A DNA stretch of 37,619 nt from Crocinitomicaceae bacterium (GTDB taxonomy: Bacteria; Bacteroidota; Bacteroidia; Flavobacteriales_D; Crocinitomicaceae): assembly GCA_021740085.1 (NCBI GenBank), contig JAIPAL010000019.1, positions 1-37,619 on the forward strand, given 5' to 3'. The position numbers and the translations under genes are program-made. Under the pieces are notes generated by a model, which saw nothing but the letters and a program-made list of their open reading frames with translations, did not search any database and was not told the origin of the DNA. Shown here piece by piece: positions 17,349 through 26,477 of the stretch; position 1 is the first letter of the stretch; every line of letters starts with the position of its first letter.

Positions 17349-18395
17349 ATGAGCATAAAAAGATATAATTTATTGTTGCTTATTTTTATGGCGTTTATAT
17401 CGTCACCAAAAATGTATGCGCAAGACGTTCATTTTTCTCAATCGGAATATTCGCCAATGACTTTAAACCCTGCATTAGCTGGTGCATTTTCCACTTTTCA
17501 GGGTGTTGCTATGTTCCGCTCACAATACGGTAGCTTCGCAACTCCTTACACCACGATGGCGGCTTCTATGGATGGGAAATTAAGCCCCGCTTCTAGTTTG
17601 CAAAAAGGAATCGTTGGTGGTGGAATAAATTTCTTCAATGATCGAATGGGAGAGAATAACTATAACCAAAGTCTTGTAAATATTAGCTTGTCATACCATT
17701 TGATGATCAATAAGTTGAGTAAATTGGGCCTTGGCTTATCTTCGGGATTTGGACAAGCGTCCGCAAATCCTGGCGCTGGACAATGGGGCGTTCAATACGA
17801 TGGGATGAATTATAATCCTGCCATTGCTAACGGCGAATCATTCTACAAACAAAATTATTCTTATTTTGACATGGGAGCAGGAATGCTTTATACATTCAAG
17901 ACCAATAATAAATCTTTTAATGACAAAGCTGACAAATCTTTAAATGTGGGGATTGCTGCTTTTCATATAAATCGGCCTGTATCGTCTTTTTATAATTCCA
18001 GTATTCAAAGAATGCCTGTCAGATACGCTGTATTTGTAAATGGTAGCATTGCCTTGCCTCAAGCAAATGGAGCAATTTTACCAGGTATTTATTATAATCG
18101 TCAAAAAACATACAATGAGATATTGGCCGGATTTTATTATAAGCAATTCCTAAAAGAAGCGTCACGATCAACTTCAATAGAAAAAGATGCTTCTTTTTCT
18201 ATTGGTTTGTTTGCTCGATATAAAGATGCAATGATTCTAAAAGTTATGGCACAATGGGGAGCAGTTTCCACTGGTTTTTCTTATGATATCAACCTTTCTA
18301 GGTTATCAATTGTTTCGAATTTTAAAGGGGGAATGGAAGTGTTCGTTCGTTATGATTTAGATAAATTCGCCCGCAAAAAAATCAGAATAAAATAA
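17349..18395 (+). CDS. PorP/SprF family T9SS outer-membrane protein
   Basis: A 348-residue outer-membrane beta-barrel of the PorP/SprF family. The signal peptide ends at MYAQ (about residue 25) and is followed by the family signature DVHFSQSEYSPMTLNPALAGAF. Alternating beta strands and Tyr/Phe-rich segments run to the C-terminus. SprF-type proteins are needed to secrete or attach a type B cargo such as SprB. The gene begins 2 bases after the stop of the giant cargo gene, so they are certainly one transcript and very likely partners. It ends 9 bases from the convergent TPR-PD40 gene. Confidence 0.93.
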   Translation: MSIKRYNLLLLIFMAFISSPKMYAQDVHFSQSEYSPMTLNPALAGAFSTFQGVAMFRSQYGSFATPYTTMAASMDGKLSPASSLQKGIVGGGINFFNDRMGENNYNQSLVNISLSYHLMINKLSKLGLGLSSGFGQASANPGAGQWGVQYDGMNYNPAIANGESFYKQNYSYFDMGAGMLYTFKTNNKSFNDKADKSLNVGIAAFHINRPVSSFYNSSIQRMPVRYAVFVNGSIALPQANGAILPGIYYNRQKTYNEILAGFYYKQFLKEASRSTSIEKDASFSIGLFARYKDAMILKVMAQWGAVSTGFSYDINLSRLSIVSNFKGGMEVFVRYDLDKFARKKIRIK

Positions 18396-18404
18396 AATTC
18401 TTTA

Positions 18405-19787
18405 TTATTCTTTGGTAATAAAAGGATACGACATCTTGCTTAAATCAGCTTGAAAAACATCATAGCTAAAGTAATCACCATTTTGACAGATACTTGCAAA
18501 GACAGCTTGATTTGTTTTTGTGTTAAATTGAAAATGCGTGTCGTTATTTACACTGTTGACAGCCATTCCTAAATTAACGGGGGAACTCCAATTACCATCA
18601 ATATTTTGACAATAATAGATGTCGTAACCACCATAGCCAGGGAGACCATTGCTACTGAAAAATAAAAATTTCCCATCGTTGGTAAGGTAAGGAGTGGTTT
18701 CATCTCCCAATGAATTAATGTTTTTTGGTAAAGCTTTGGCTGAGCCCCATGTACCATCTGTTTTTGGCACAAAAAACATATCCATTCCTGAATCTTCGGC
18801 TTTACGGTCAGTGATAAAAACCATGATTTCTCCTTCTCCTCCATTTGGATCCAATGATTGGGTCGCTGAGCCTTCAAAATAATCAGTATTTATAGATTTA
18901 TTTTTTATGACATCCATTGCTGACCATCTGAAAGGGGTTTCACTCGTAATCTCGAAGATGTCTGAGCTTTTGGTAGTTTTCTCTGCAGCAGAGGTGTTAA
19001 TGGTGCATAACCCATATAATCCATCTTCAGACACGTAACTTAAGGCATCAAAACCATTCGTGTTCAAATCAACAAATGTACTTGATTGTACTACCCAATC
19101 TTTCAGAGACTCATCCCAAATGGCATGATACATATCTTCGTAATGCTTTTGATCATCTGGATTTATGTTGTTACCTGTTGTCTCAGCTTTTCTTGCTGTA
19201 AAAAACAATTCTTTCCCATCTCGTGTAAGAATTGGCGCGTATTCATCATCAATAGTATTTAGAGTGGCAGATAATGATTTCCGTACATTAATAACACCCG
19301 CTTTTGAGTCTGCCAAGGCAAGTTCACATTGTTCGATGTACACTAAAATATCATTGTTCTTAGCTGCTTTCGCACCCATTATTTGTGCAGTTTTTTTGAA
19401 ATGCATCGCCGCTGCATCAACAAGGCCAAGGCGGTGGTTAATATTCCCCAATAATTCGTTTAAACCAGCCTCAGCATCATCAAGACGGTTAATTAATTCA
19501 AAGGCTCGATTGGCACATTCCTCCGCTGCATAATACGACGTGAGGTCATAAAAACATTTCCCCATGCAATATTGTATTTTCCAGTTGGCAGTGTCTTTTA
19601 ATTCAGCTTTTTTTAACAAAGCAATGGCATCGTTTAAACGTCCTAGATCATATAGCTCCATACTTTTAGAAACCATCAAATTAACGCTGGCCTTATCGAT
19701 CGCGTTTGGATTGTCTTTTTGCGCATAGGCTAGTTGGCTTGAAAGTAAACACCCTAATGCAATTAATATGTTTATATGTTTTTTCAT
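18405..19787 (-). CDS. Exported TPR and PD40 repeat protein
   Basis: A 460-residue exported protein. The signal peptide spans about residues 1-22 (LSSQLAYAQ). TPR-like helical pairs occupy about 30-165 (for example YDLGRLNDAIALLKKAEL). About 175-450 hold PD40/WD40-like beta-propeller blades (DDEYAPILTRDGKELFFTAR, ETTPYLTNDGKFLFFSSNG, GGYDIYYC). In Bacteroidota this arrangement often precedes an OmpA domain (PorE-like, T9SS-associated), but the OmpA domain is absent and the protein ends after the propeller. It is convergent with the PorP/SprF gene, 9 bases away, which suggests a shared role at the surface or T9SS. Confidence 0.82.
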   Translation of the reverse strand: MKKHINILIALGCLLSSQLAYAQKDNPNAIDKASVNLMVSKSMELYDLGRLNDAIALLKKAELKDTANWKIQYCMGKCFYDLTSYYAAEECANRAFELINRLDDAEAGLNELLGNINHRLGLVDAAAMHFKKTAQIMGAKAAKNNDILVYIEQCELALADSKAGVINVRKSLSATLNTIDDEYAPILTRDGKELFFTARKAETTGNNINPDDQKHYEDMYHAIWDESLKDWVVQSSTFVDLNTNGFDALSYVSEDGLYGLCTINTSAAEKTTKSSDIFEITSETPFRWSAMDVIKNKSINTDYFEGSATQSLDPNGGEGEIMVFITDRKAEDSGMDMFFVPKTDGTWGSAKALPKNINSLGDETTPYLTNDGKFLFFSSNGLPGYGGYDIYYCQNIDGNWSSPVNLGMAVNSVNNDTHFQFNTKTNQAVFASICQNGDYFSYDVFQADLSKMSYPFITKE

Positions 19788-19926
19788 AGCTTTAAAATTA
19801 TATATTATTATTTTCTCTGAGCGATTAGTCGATCATTTTTTTTAATAAATCCTAAAAATAAGGAATGAAGTTTAGTATAAATCCGATTAATTTATCAGCT
19901 ATTTCGCTAGGATATGTAAATCTAAT

Positions 19927-20580
19927 TTATTGATTATTTACTGTTATTTCATTGGATTCAAAGACATGTAATCCGCCTTCGTTTTTTTTAATTTCATGCA
20001 GTATTCTTTTGGCTATTTCGTTTGCAGAGATCCCTCGGTACTTTTTTAATGATCCTATTAGTAGTGGGTTGGTTAGCGACAAAATTCCTTGTGTAATATA
20101 TTCTATGATTCTTGTTGAATCTCTTTTTCCCATCAAAACGGAAGGGCGATAAATAAAAGTAGATTTGAAGGGTAATTGGCTAACTAAGCGCTCTATTTCT
20201 CCCTTTAAAGCGGGATAAAATACAAGCGATTTCTCATTCGCCCCAATTGAACTAATCAAATGAATCTGTTCACAACCATTTTTTAATGCCATTTCCGAAG
20301 TGCTGAGTGTGTATTCTAAATCGATTTTTCGATAGTCTTTTTTATCCGGTGTGACTTTTCGAGTGGTTCCTAAAGTGCAAATTAATACCTGAGTTTTAAG
20401 GTCTTTAAGTTGATGAGAAAGGTCATCAAAATCGATGACTAGCTCATTTATTTTCGGGTCTTTATGTGGCAATGGGGACCTTACTATTGCATTAATTTGG
20501 GTAAAAAAGTCGTCTTCACAGGCTAGTTTTATGACTTGTTTTCCGATTAATCCCGATCCGCCTATTATGGTTATTTTCAT
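19927..20580 (-). CDS. NAD(P)-binding Rossmann-fold protein (atypical SDR)
   Basis: A 217-residue protein of the NAD(P)H-binding/atypical short-chain dehydrogenase group. The dinucleotide motif is at the N-terminus (MKITIIGGSGLIGKQVIKLA). Other family features are ICTLGTT, LISSIGAN and FIYRPSVLMG; the catalytic YxxxK of classical SDRs is not evident, as is usual in this group. The start at 20580 is chosen because it gives the canonical opening. An in-frame ATG 12 bases upstream falls inside a TACATTTG promoter element (minus strand, 20590-20597). The substrate is unknown. Confidence 0.83.
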   Translation of the reverse strand: MKITIIGGSGLIGKQVIKLACEDDFFTQINAIVRSPLPHKDPKINELVIDFDDLSHQLKDLKTQVLICTLGTTRKVTPDKKDYRKIDLEYTLSTSEMALKNGCEQIHLISSIGANEKSLVFYPALKGEIERLVSQLPFKSTFIYRPSVLMGKRDSTRIIEYITQGILSLTNPLLIGSLKKYRGISANEIAKRILHEIKKNEGGLHVFESNEITVNNQ

Positions 20581-20589
20581 AAGTTTAAG

Positions 20590-20597
20590 CAAATGTA
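20590..20597 (-). promoter_or_regulatory. Predicted -7 element TACATTTG (minus strand)
   Basis: A perfect TAnnTTTG on the minus strand, ending 9 bases before the start at 20580, which implies a very short leader. Confidence 0.4.
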
Positions 20598-20620
20598 AAT
20601 TTTTCTATACGAATTTGAAT

Positions 20621-20628
20621 TAATTTTA
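20621..20628 (+). promoter_or_regulatory. Predicted -7 element TAATTTTA
   Basis: A TAnnTTTA match 15 bases upstream of the ATG at 20644, forming a tight divergent promoter pair with the minus-strand element at 20590-20597. Confidence 0.35.
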
Positions 20629-20643
20629 TCGAAAGTATTTTTT

Positions 20644-21072
20644 ATGAAATGTGTTGTATTGTGTTATCAAATAAATGAACTCTTTTCACAAGCCTTCGCG
20701 GATGAAAATCACGAAGGAAAACCTTCAACTGATAATATAAAGCATCATTGGGAAGACGAAATGCAAATTTCTTCTAATGTGTTGTCTGTGGAGGAGCTTG
20801 AAAATGAAACGTATCAATTGGAAGGTTCCTATGCGGACGGTAAAGAATTCAAATATGGCATTCCAGCAATGCGCTTAGTTAAAATAAGTTCTGATAACGC
20901 GCCCCTATGTTATGTTGGTGTATCAGAATCAATCTTGGAAAAAATTGAAATCAAGGCTTCTCCAGAGCAATATATAGTGAAGCTATTTTTGAAGGATTTA
21001 GAACCGATGGCAAATCCTGTTCCTGGAATTTATATTGCCACAAAAGAATTCCCTAAAGAATTATCCGTCTGA
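20644..21072 (+). CDS. Unknown protein ahead of the ABC ATPase
   Basis: I do not recognise this 142-residue protein. It has no signal peptide, no transmembrane segment and no metal or catalytic motif. The N-terminal half is acidic and His/Asp/Glu-rich, and the C-terminal half looks alternately beta and helical (AMRLVKISSDNAPLCYVGVSES...EQYIVKLFLKDL). The stop codon overlaps the ATG of the ABC ATPase gene as TGATG, so they are almost certainly translationally coupled and functionally linked. Confidence 0.75.
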   Translation: MKCVVLCYQINELFSQAFADENHEGKPSTDNIKHHWEDEMQISSNVLSVEELENETYQLEGSYADGKEFKYGIPAMRLVKISSDNAPLCYVGVSESILEKIEIKASPEQYIVKLFLKDLEPMANPVPGIYIATKEFPKELSV

Positions 21073-22001
21073 TGCTACAAATTAAGGGGGTATCACTTTC
21101 TTTTCAAAGGCCTGTATTAAATCAGATAAACCTTACAATTAAGAAAGGAGAAATCATGGGCTTAGTCGGTAAAAGTGGGGCAGGAAAATCCTCGTTGTTA
21201 AAAATTATGGCGGGATTAATTGACCAAGACGCTGGTGAAGTGTTACTTGATGGGCAATTATTGCTGAAGTCGTCTTTTCGATTAATTCCAGGTGCAGAAG
21301 GAATAGAAATGGTAAACCAAGACTTTAAACTTGATCCATACCATACTGTCGAAGAAAATATTAGGGAATCAATTCTATCTTGGGCTACTGACAAAAGAAA
21401 CAAGCGGGTAGAGCAAATGCTAACATTACTTGAATTGAAGGAATTAAGGCATCAAAAAGCCCACTTGCTCTCAGGTGGGGAGCAACAAAGACTCGCCATT
21501 GCAAGAGCAATAGCTAAAAAATCTAAGGTGCTTTTATTGGATGAGCCTTTTGCACATCTAGATACACGATTAAGAATTAAACTAACCAATTATTTGTTGA
21601 AAATTAGGACCCAAGAACAGCTATCTATTGTAATTGTTTCTCATGATGGGCAAGATATTTTAGGAATTTCGGATACAGTTTGTATACTAAAAAAGGGAAA
21701 GTTAAGCGCTAAGAAAAACCCAATAAACAGTTATTACAATTTATCGAATAAAGCAGATGCCTTGTTATTCGGGCCAATTAATGCTGTTTTGATCAATGAA
21801 AAAAGAGTCTTGTTTCGACCGGATGAATTCGTTGAAAATAAAAATGGAGCAATACATTTGAATTATATTGCCTCAGTTTTTCTCGGGTTGGTTTATTATA
21901 ATTATTTTTATTCCCATAAGAATGAGGAGATAATCCTCTTGAGTTTCGAACCGCTAAAAAAAAATATTTGCATTGACATCCATAAAAAAACCCAGGGCTA
22001 A
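21072..22001 (+). CDS. ABC transporter ATP-binding protein with TOBE-like tail
   Basis: A 309-residue ABC ATPase. Walker A is GKSGAGKSS (33-41), the Q-loop Gln is at 83, the signature LSGGEQQ at 133-139, Walker B LLLDEP at 154-159 and the H-loop His at 191. From about residue 230 the protein has GPINAVLI and LFRPDEF, resembling the TOBE regulatory domain of MalK/PotA/FbpC-type importers. No permease or substrate-binding protein gene is adjacent. It overlaps the preceding unknown gene by TGATG and the following YihY gene by 29 bases, so the three genes form one unit. The substrate is unknown. Confidence 0.88.
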   Translation: MLQIKGVSLSFQRPVLNQINLTIKKGEIMGLVGKSGAGKSSLLKIMAGLIDQDAGEVLLDGQLLLKSSFRLIPGAEGIEMVNQDFKLDPYHTVEENIRESILSWATDKRNKRVEQMLTLLELKELRHQKAHLLSGGEQQRLAIARAIAKKSKVLLLDEPFAHLDTRLRIKLTNYLLKIRTQEQLSIVIVSHDGQDILGISDTVCILKKGKLSAKKNPINSYYNLSNKADALLFGPINAVLINEKRVLFRPDEFVENKNGAIHLNYIASVFLGLVYYNYFYSHKNEEIILLSFEPLKKNICIDIHKKTQG

Positions 22002-22854
22002 TCGTTGGTACCTTAATTTTCAGATAATAAAGCTTGCTTTTGTAAATTATATTAAAGAAGGCGCCTTTTTTCATGGTGCTGCATTGGCTTATTATACTCT
22101 TTTTGCCTTGTTCCCCATTCTTTATTTATCCATTTCTTCGTTCGGAAAAATTGTTGGACGTGATAAAATGGTTTCTATCATTCAGCAATTATTTTATGAA
22201 AAAGTAGGCCTGTCTGACACGGATACAATTATTGAATACTTGAAGGTTATTGACCTAGATAACGGAAGTTGGTTAATGAGTGTGGTTAGTATACTTGTTT
22301 TACTTTATGCCTGCTCCGCATTTCTTGTTTCACTGAAAAGAAGTTTAAATGATTTTTTTGATGTGAAACACGATGAAAATGATAATATCGTCCTTAAATT
22401 AGTGAGCTTCCGGTTTTTATCTGTGCTCTTGTTGTCCGCTTTTGCTCTGGTGATTATTCTTTTTTACTTTTTTCAAATTTTTGTGGTTTCACTAATAGAG
22501 CATTCCGTTTTGTCTTACAATGGAATAATTAATTTTAGTATGTTATGTTTGGATCACGCACTTTCTATCATTAGTAATGTGATTATTTTTTGGGTGATAT
22601 TAAAATATGTTAATGATGCAAAAGTATCCAATAAATTAGCCTTGAAAGGAGCTGTTCTTACAGCATTGTTATTATATGGAAGCCAATTAGCAATAAAATA
22701 TTATCTACAAAATTATTTTTTTCTAGGTAAATCAGGTATTGCAGGCTCACTATTTATTCTATTGGCTTGGGTAAATTATTCAGCTCAAATCATCTTTTTT
22801 GGCGCAAAATATACACATGTCCTACAGCAAAAAACAAAAGCTGGGTTGATTTAA
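21973..22854 (+). CDS. YihY/BrkB family inner-membrane protein
   Basis: A 293-residue membrane protein of the YihY/virulence factor BrkB family, with about six hydrophobic helices. It carries the family motif GAALAYYTLFALFPILYL (about residues 34-51) and the late AGSLFILLAWVNYSAQIIFFGA segment. The start is a TTG at 21973 and lies inside the ABC ATPase gene (29-base overlap). No in-frame ATG would preserve the conserved N-terminal part. Function in the family is not settled; YihY members are sometimes mis-annotated as ribonuclease BN. The overlap with the ATPase suggests co-expression, possibly a complex. Confidence 0.85.
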   Translation: MTSIKKPRANRWYLNFQIIKLAFVNYIKEGAFFHGAALAYYTLFALFPILYLSISSFGKIVGRDKMVSIIQQLFYEKVGLSDTDTIIEYLKVIDLDNGSWLMSVVSILVLLYACSAFLVSLKRSLNDFFDVKHDENDNIVLKLVSFRFLSVLLLSAFALVIILFYFFQIFVVSLIEHSVLSYNGIINFSMLCLDHALSIISNVIIFWVILKYVNDAKVSNKLALKGAVLTALLLYGSQLAIKYYLQNYFFLGKSGIAGSLFILLAWVNYSAQIIFFGAKYTHVLQQKTKAGLI

Positions 22855-22858
22855 TCTT

Positions 22859-22889
22859 TTGTTTTTTTTCTTGTCTTTAAGTAATTTTA
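22859..22889 (+). promoter_or_regulatory. Predicted promoter TTG-N20-TAATTTTA
   Basis: TTG at 22859-22861 and TAATTTTA at 22882-22889 with a 20-base spacer, about 70 bases before the ATG at 22962. A second TAATTTTA at 22949-22956 lies too close to the start unless the mRNA is leaderless. Confidence 0.35.
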
Positions 22890-22961
22890 CCTTTATTTGT
22901 CCTGTAAAAAATAAATACGTGATTAGTACATCTTTATTCAATATTTGTTAATTTTAGCTCT

Positions 22962-23879
22962 ATGAATAATTCAAACTTGATATTTCTTTTTATTTGCTCC
23001 CTTGCATTATTTGCTTGTAAAGACACCGGAGTGCTTGTAAAACCTAAGTTTAAAACAACTATTTTTCGAGGAGTGCAAGGTGAAACTGAGGTCAATAATT
23101 TTAATCGTAAGCAAGCTGAACGCGAAAAAAGCCTTGCGGCAACATTGGAAAAAGCCGATGAAGCATTGCGTCGATTGGATGATCAGAAAAAAATGTTTTA
23201 TTCAATCGATAGTTCTGAAAGGATTAACGAGATAGATGTACAGCTGGATAAATTGATAGCAAGAACGAAGCAAATTATTGATTTGTTAAATGAAACAGAT
23301 CCTTATTCGCCTGCAGGTAACGAAAAAGCGCTGCGTTTAGCGGTAGAATTAAATGATTTACTTTACAATTATGTCTATCCTATTGGTGAATTAATTGTTT
23401 CTAATAAAGAAATAAAAAATATCTCTGCCGATATTAGTTTTGATACTGGGAGTTCTATCTTAACTAAACCAGGTAAGGTCGCAATAACGCAATTAATTGA
23501 GACTATTACGAAGGATATTGCTGAATGGAAAGTATACTTAGATCAGCACAATGAGAATATCTTTGATCAAGAAGAGTATAAGACGATATTAATCATTAAT
23601 GGTTATTCGGATCTTCAAGGAACAGGAAATGCGTCCGAAAGGTCTGAAAAAAACCTTGAATTATCCAAAAAAAGAGCCGCTGCAGTTGCGGTAGAATTTG
23701 AAAAACAACTGACAGAATTAAATACGAAATTGAAATTGACTTACAATGTTAAGTTTTATGGCCAGGGAGAAAATTTACCGCCTAAACAGGTGGAGAATGG
23801 AAAGGTTAATAATCCTGATCGAAGGATCACAACAATAAGTATGGTTGTTGGTCCCAAGATCCTGCTTTATATGGATTAA
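22962..23879 (+). CDS. OmpA-like lipoprotein
   Basis: A 305-residue lipoprotein. The lipobox LALFAC places the lipidated cysteine near residue 19. A coiled-coil-like helical region spans about 45-110 (KQAEREKSLAATLEKADEAL and following). The C-terminal part (about 150-300) is a diverged OmpA-type peptidoglycan-binding domain: ISADISFDTGSSILT, NGYSDLQGTGNAS, LSKKRAAAVAVEFEK and NPDRRITTI, with the Asp and Arg that bind diaminopimelate present. It probably links the outer membrane to the cell wall. It ends 1 base from the convergent lptD stop. Confidence 0.8.
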   Translation: MNNSNLIFLFICSLALFACKDTGVLVKPKFKTTIFRGVQGETEVNNFNRKQAEREKSLAATLEKADEALRRLDDQKKMFYSIDSSERINEIDVQLDKLIARTKQIIDLLNETDPYSPAGNEKALRLAVELNDLLYNYVYPIGELIVSNKEIKNISADISFDTGSSILTKPGKVAITQLIETITKDIAEWKVYLDQHNENIFDQEEYKTILIINGYSDLQGTGNASERSEKNLELSKKRAAAVAVEFEKQLTELNTKLKLTYNVKFYGQGENLPPKQVENGKVNNPDRRITTISMVVGPKILLYMD

Positions 23880-23880
23880 T

Positions 23881-26418
23881 CTATAAGAAACTTGGCGGTT
23901 TACGCACTTCTATTTTTGCGTCTTTGAATATGGAGGAAGTGTTTCGTATGCTTAATAAAAAGCTTTTATTACCACCAATTGGCGTCCAATAAAACGATAG
24001 CGCCCAGCAATGTAAATTTCTGTTTAATGAAATATTAATGTTCGTTAACTGCTTAGTTTGTATATCAAAGTTGATATTGCTGGATAAATTCCATCGTTTT
24101 GTAAAACTAATATCCCCATTTATTACGATTGTTTGTACAAAAAGAAAATTGTCATTTTGTAAGGTAGTTTTGGAGGTATTCGCATTTATCGAATATACAT
24201 GCGATAAATTTATTTTCCAGGGGATGTTAAAGTAAATTGCTTGCTCTGGATGTAAACTGAATTGATTGTAATCACTGTTCCAATTTGTTTTAACGGTTTC
24301 TTTGGTCTCTTCAATAATTTCCCGGCTTTTTTTGGAGGCGAGTGTGAGGGTAGTGGTTACGTTATTAGACAAAAAACGCCCCAAAGACTGACCCGCTTTA
24401 ATGGCATATGTACCCTGGGTTTTGCCACTTAATGTACTCCAGCTATATGGACTAAAACCTGAATTAGCAACAATATTTAGCCATGAGAAGGGGCTAATTC
24501 TCAAATTTAGTTGAATGTTGGAAAGCTTCATCGAATCCTTGTTGAAATCATAATTCCCAGTTATCGAAAATTGGTCGATTAGTCTTATTTTTCGATAACC
24601 AGTTACCGTGTCCTTGTCTGATTTAACTTTTAACTCCAACGAATTATTAATACCAAAAGTTAAGAAGGATGATTTACTGGAATTTCCAACATTGTAAATA
24701 CTTCGCTCATATTTTGAATAGGAAATAAGCGATTGGTTTGCTCCTGCATTTGCTGTCGTTAATGGATTTAGAAGCGGTACAAATCGATACCCAATGCTTG
24801 GTGTCATTAGGTGACGAATTAATGGCTTATTCTTGCCTATTAGGCGATAATAACTGTATAAAACTGTCGTAAGATTAACATTCATACTGAATTCATGCGC
24901 CATACCGAATTTAGCTAAGGTGTCGATTTCAGTGCCATTGCTTAATGAATTGTAATTTTTTTGAATTTGCTGAAAATTAATTTTATTTCCATAGGAAATA
25001 CTTGGGGTTATTTTAACAGAATTCTTAAAAAAACCACTTGTTGTTTGCAATACGATCCCTTGGTTTACTCCATTCATGAATTCATTACCGATACCACGAA
25101 AATCAAAAACTGTTAGTAATGAATCGTTGAAAGTGGATTTGTTTTGACTCTCCATCGAATAGCTTAATCCTATGCGGGCTATGGTTTTTTGCCATTCTTT
25201 ACTTGGGTTTTTTACCATGTTTTTAAATGGAAAAATACGTGTCACGTTGGCATTGAAGATCGGACTGGTTAATGAAATATTCTTTGCAATTGAATTTTGA
25301 CGTAGGGATATTTTCATTCCCATTGTAACTGGTTTGCCTGGAAATGCCCTGTTTAAATTTATGTCAGAGTTAAAACTGTTGTTAAAATATTGGGGGTTAA
25401 TTGGATCTAAATTGTTTTTCGTTTTGTTATCTGAAATAAAGTTGACATTGGATGAAAATGACCAATATGGATTCGATTTTGCTTCCTTTCTATGCGACCA
25501 AATTATTGAAACTTTGTTCTGTGCGGTATTGAAAGGAAAACCCTGCCTGAACTGCTGAAAACCTACGGATATCTTTCCGCTAAAGGCATATCGTTTAGAA
25601 TAATCTAAATCATTTCTTAGTCCCCAACTCCCTCTGCTGTAAAGGTTTATATATGCGCTTGTTTGAAGTCGATCACTGATGGGGAAGTAATAACCCAAAT
25701 TTTGAACCCCAAATCCATATTGTGAAATCGGAATGAATTCTGGGAATAGTAGGCCATGTGTCCGCTCTTTTTGCTGAGGGATAATAGCAAAAGGAAGACC
25801 TAAGGGCGTGGGAATACCTTTTACCCATAAGTTCATTGGCCCGGTTACAATGCGCTTGTCTGGAATCATAACGGCTTTTGATAAGCGAAAATGGTAGTGG
25901 GGCTCTTCTAAATCGCAGGTGGTTAAGCGACCATTTTTGAGGTGAATTTCATCGTTTGGGTATCTTTTGGCTTCGCCCATATGAAAATAAAACTCATCTT
26001 GTTTAATCGCTAACTCTTCAAGATACCCTTTTTCAGTCTTTGTGTTATAGCGCATCCGCAAACAAGTGACAAGTTCTTGACCATCAGTAAATGTCGGTAA
26101 TTCAATTTTGTTGCTGTCTTTGTCATAGCGGTAGGATGCTTGAATTTCATTGGCATTTAAATCAATTAATATGTACCCAGCACTTAGTTTTATGTCTCCC
26201 ATTTCTACCTTTGCATTCCCATACAAATGAACCTTTCTTTCTCTGATATCGTTGAAAATAGAATCGTTGGAGGAATATAAAATAATGTCGGTAATGCTAG
26301 AATCATTTAAGGAAATGGTGTCTTTTAAATTCGTGCTTTGTGCACTAACTACAAATGATACCTGCATTATTAACAATGTGCCGAAGATAAATCGATAAAG
26401 AGACTTATTTACTGTCAA
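23881..26418 (-). CDS. lptD: LPS-assembly outer-membrane protein LptD
   Basis: An 845-residue LptD-like protein inserting lipopolysaccharide into the outer membrane. The signal peptide covers about residues 1-27 (QVSFVVSAQ). An LptA/OstA-like N-terminal domain (about 55-140) is seen in HLYGNAKVEMGDIKLSAGYILID. It is followed by the conserved KNGRLTTCDLEEPHYHF segment, whose cysteine suits the disulphides of LptD, and by IPTPLGLPFAIIP; the rest is an aromatic-rich beta-barrel. The start is a TTG at 26418; a stop lies directly upstream in frame, so no earlier start exists. The gene is divergent from the amidase gene, and a TAnnTTTA element (26424-26431, minus strand) overlaps the amidase promoter region. 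The length fits Bacteroidota members. Confidence 0.88.
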   Translation of the reverse strand: MTVNKSLYRFIFGTLLIMQVSFVVSAQSTNLKDTISLNDSSITDIILYSSNDSIFNDIRERKVHLYGNAKVEMGDIKLSAGYILIDLNANEIQASYRYDKDSNKIELPTFTDGQELVTCLRMRYNTKTEKGYLEELAIKQDEFYFHMGEAKRYPNDEIHLKNGRLTTCDLEEPHYHFRLSKAVMIPDKRIVTGPMNLWVKGIPTPLGLPFAIIPQQKERTHGLLFPEFIPISQYGFGVQNLGYYFPISDRLQTSAYINLYSRGSWGLRNDLDYSKRYAFSGKISVGFQQFRQGFPFNTAQNKVSIIWSHRKEAKSNPYWSFSSNVNFISDNKTKNNLDPINPQYFNNSFNSDINLNRAFPGKPVTMGMKISLRQNSIAKNISLTSPIFNANVTRIFPFKNMVKNPSKEWQKTIARIGLSYSMESQNKSTFNDSLLTVFDFRGIGNEFMNGVNQGIVLQTTSGFFKNSVKITPSISYGNKINFQQIQKNYNSLSNGTEIDTLAKFGMAHEFSMNVNLTTVLYSYYRLIGKNKPLIRHLMTPSIGYRFVPLLNPLTTANAGANQSLISYSKYERSIYNVGNSSKSSFLTFGINNSLELKVKSDKDTVTGYRKIRLIDQFSITGNYDFNKDSMKLSNIQLNLRISPFSWLNIVANSGFSPYSWSTLSGKTQGTYAIKAGQSLGRFLSNNVTTTLTLASKKSREIIEETKETVKTNWNSDYNQFSLHPEQAIYFNIPWKINLSHVYSINANTSKTTLQNDNFLFVQTIVINGDISFTKRWNLSSNINFDIQTKQLTNINISLNRNLHCWALSFYWTPIGGNKSFLLSIRNTSSIFKDAKIEVRKPPSFL

Positions 26419-26429
26419 TTAATTAAAAT

Positions 26430-26437
26430 TATATTTG
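26430..26437 (+). promoter_or_regulatory. Predicted -7 element TATATTTG
   Basis: A perfect TAnnTTTG about 40 bases upstream of the amidase ATG at 26478. It overlaps the opposite-strand element that would serve lptD. An alternative TACCTTTA lies at 26448-26455. Confidence 0.45.
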
Positions 26438-26477
26438 TCAAGGTGTTTACCTTTATGCAAATCTACCAAAATTCGTT

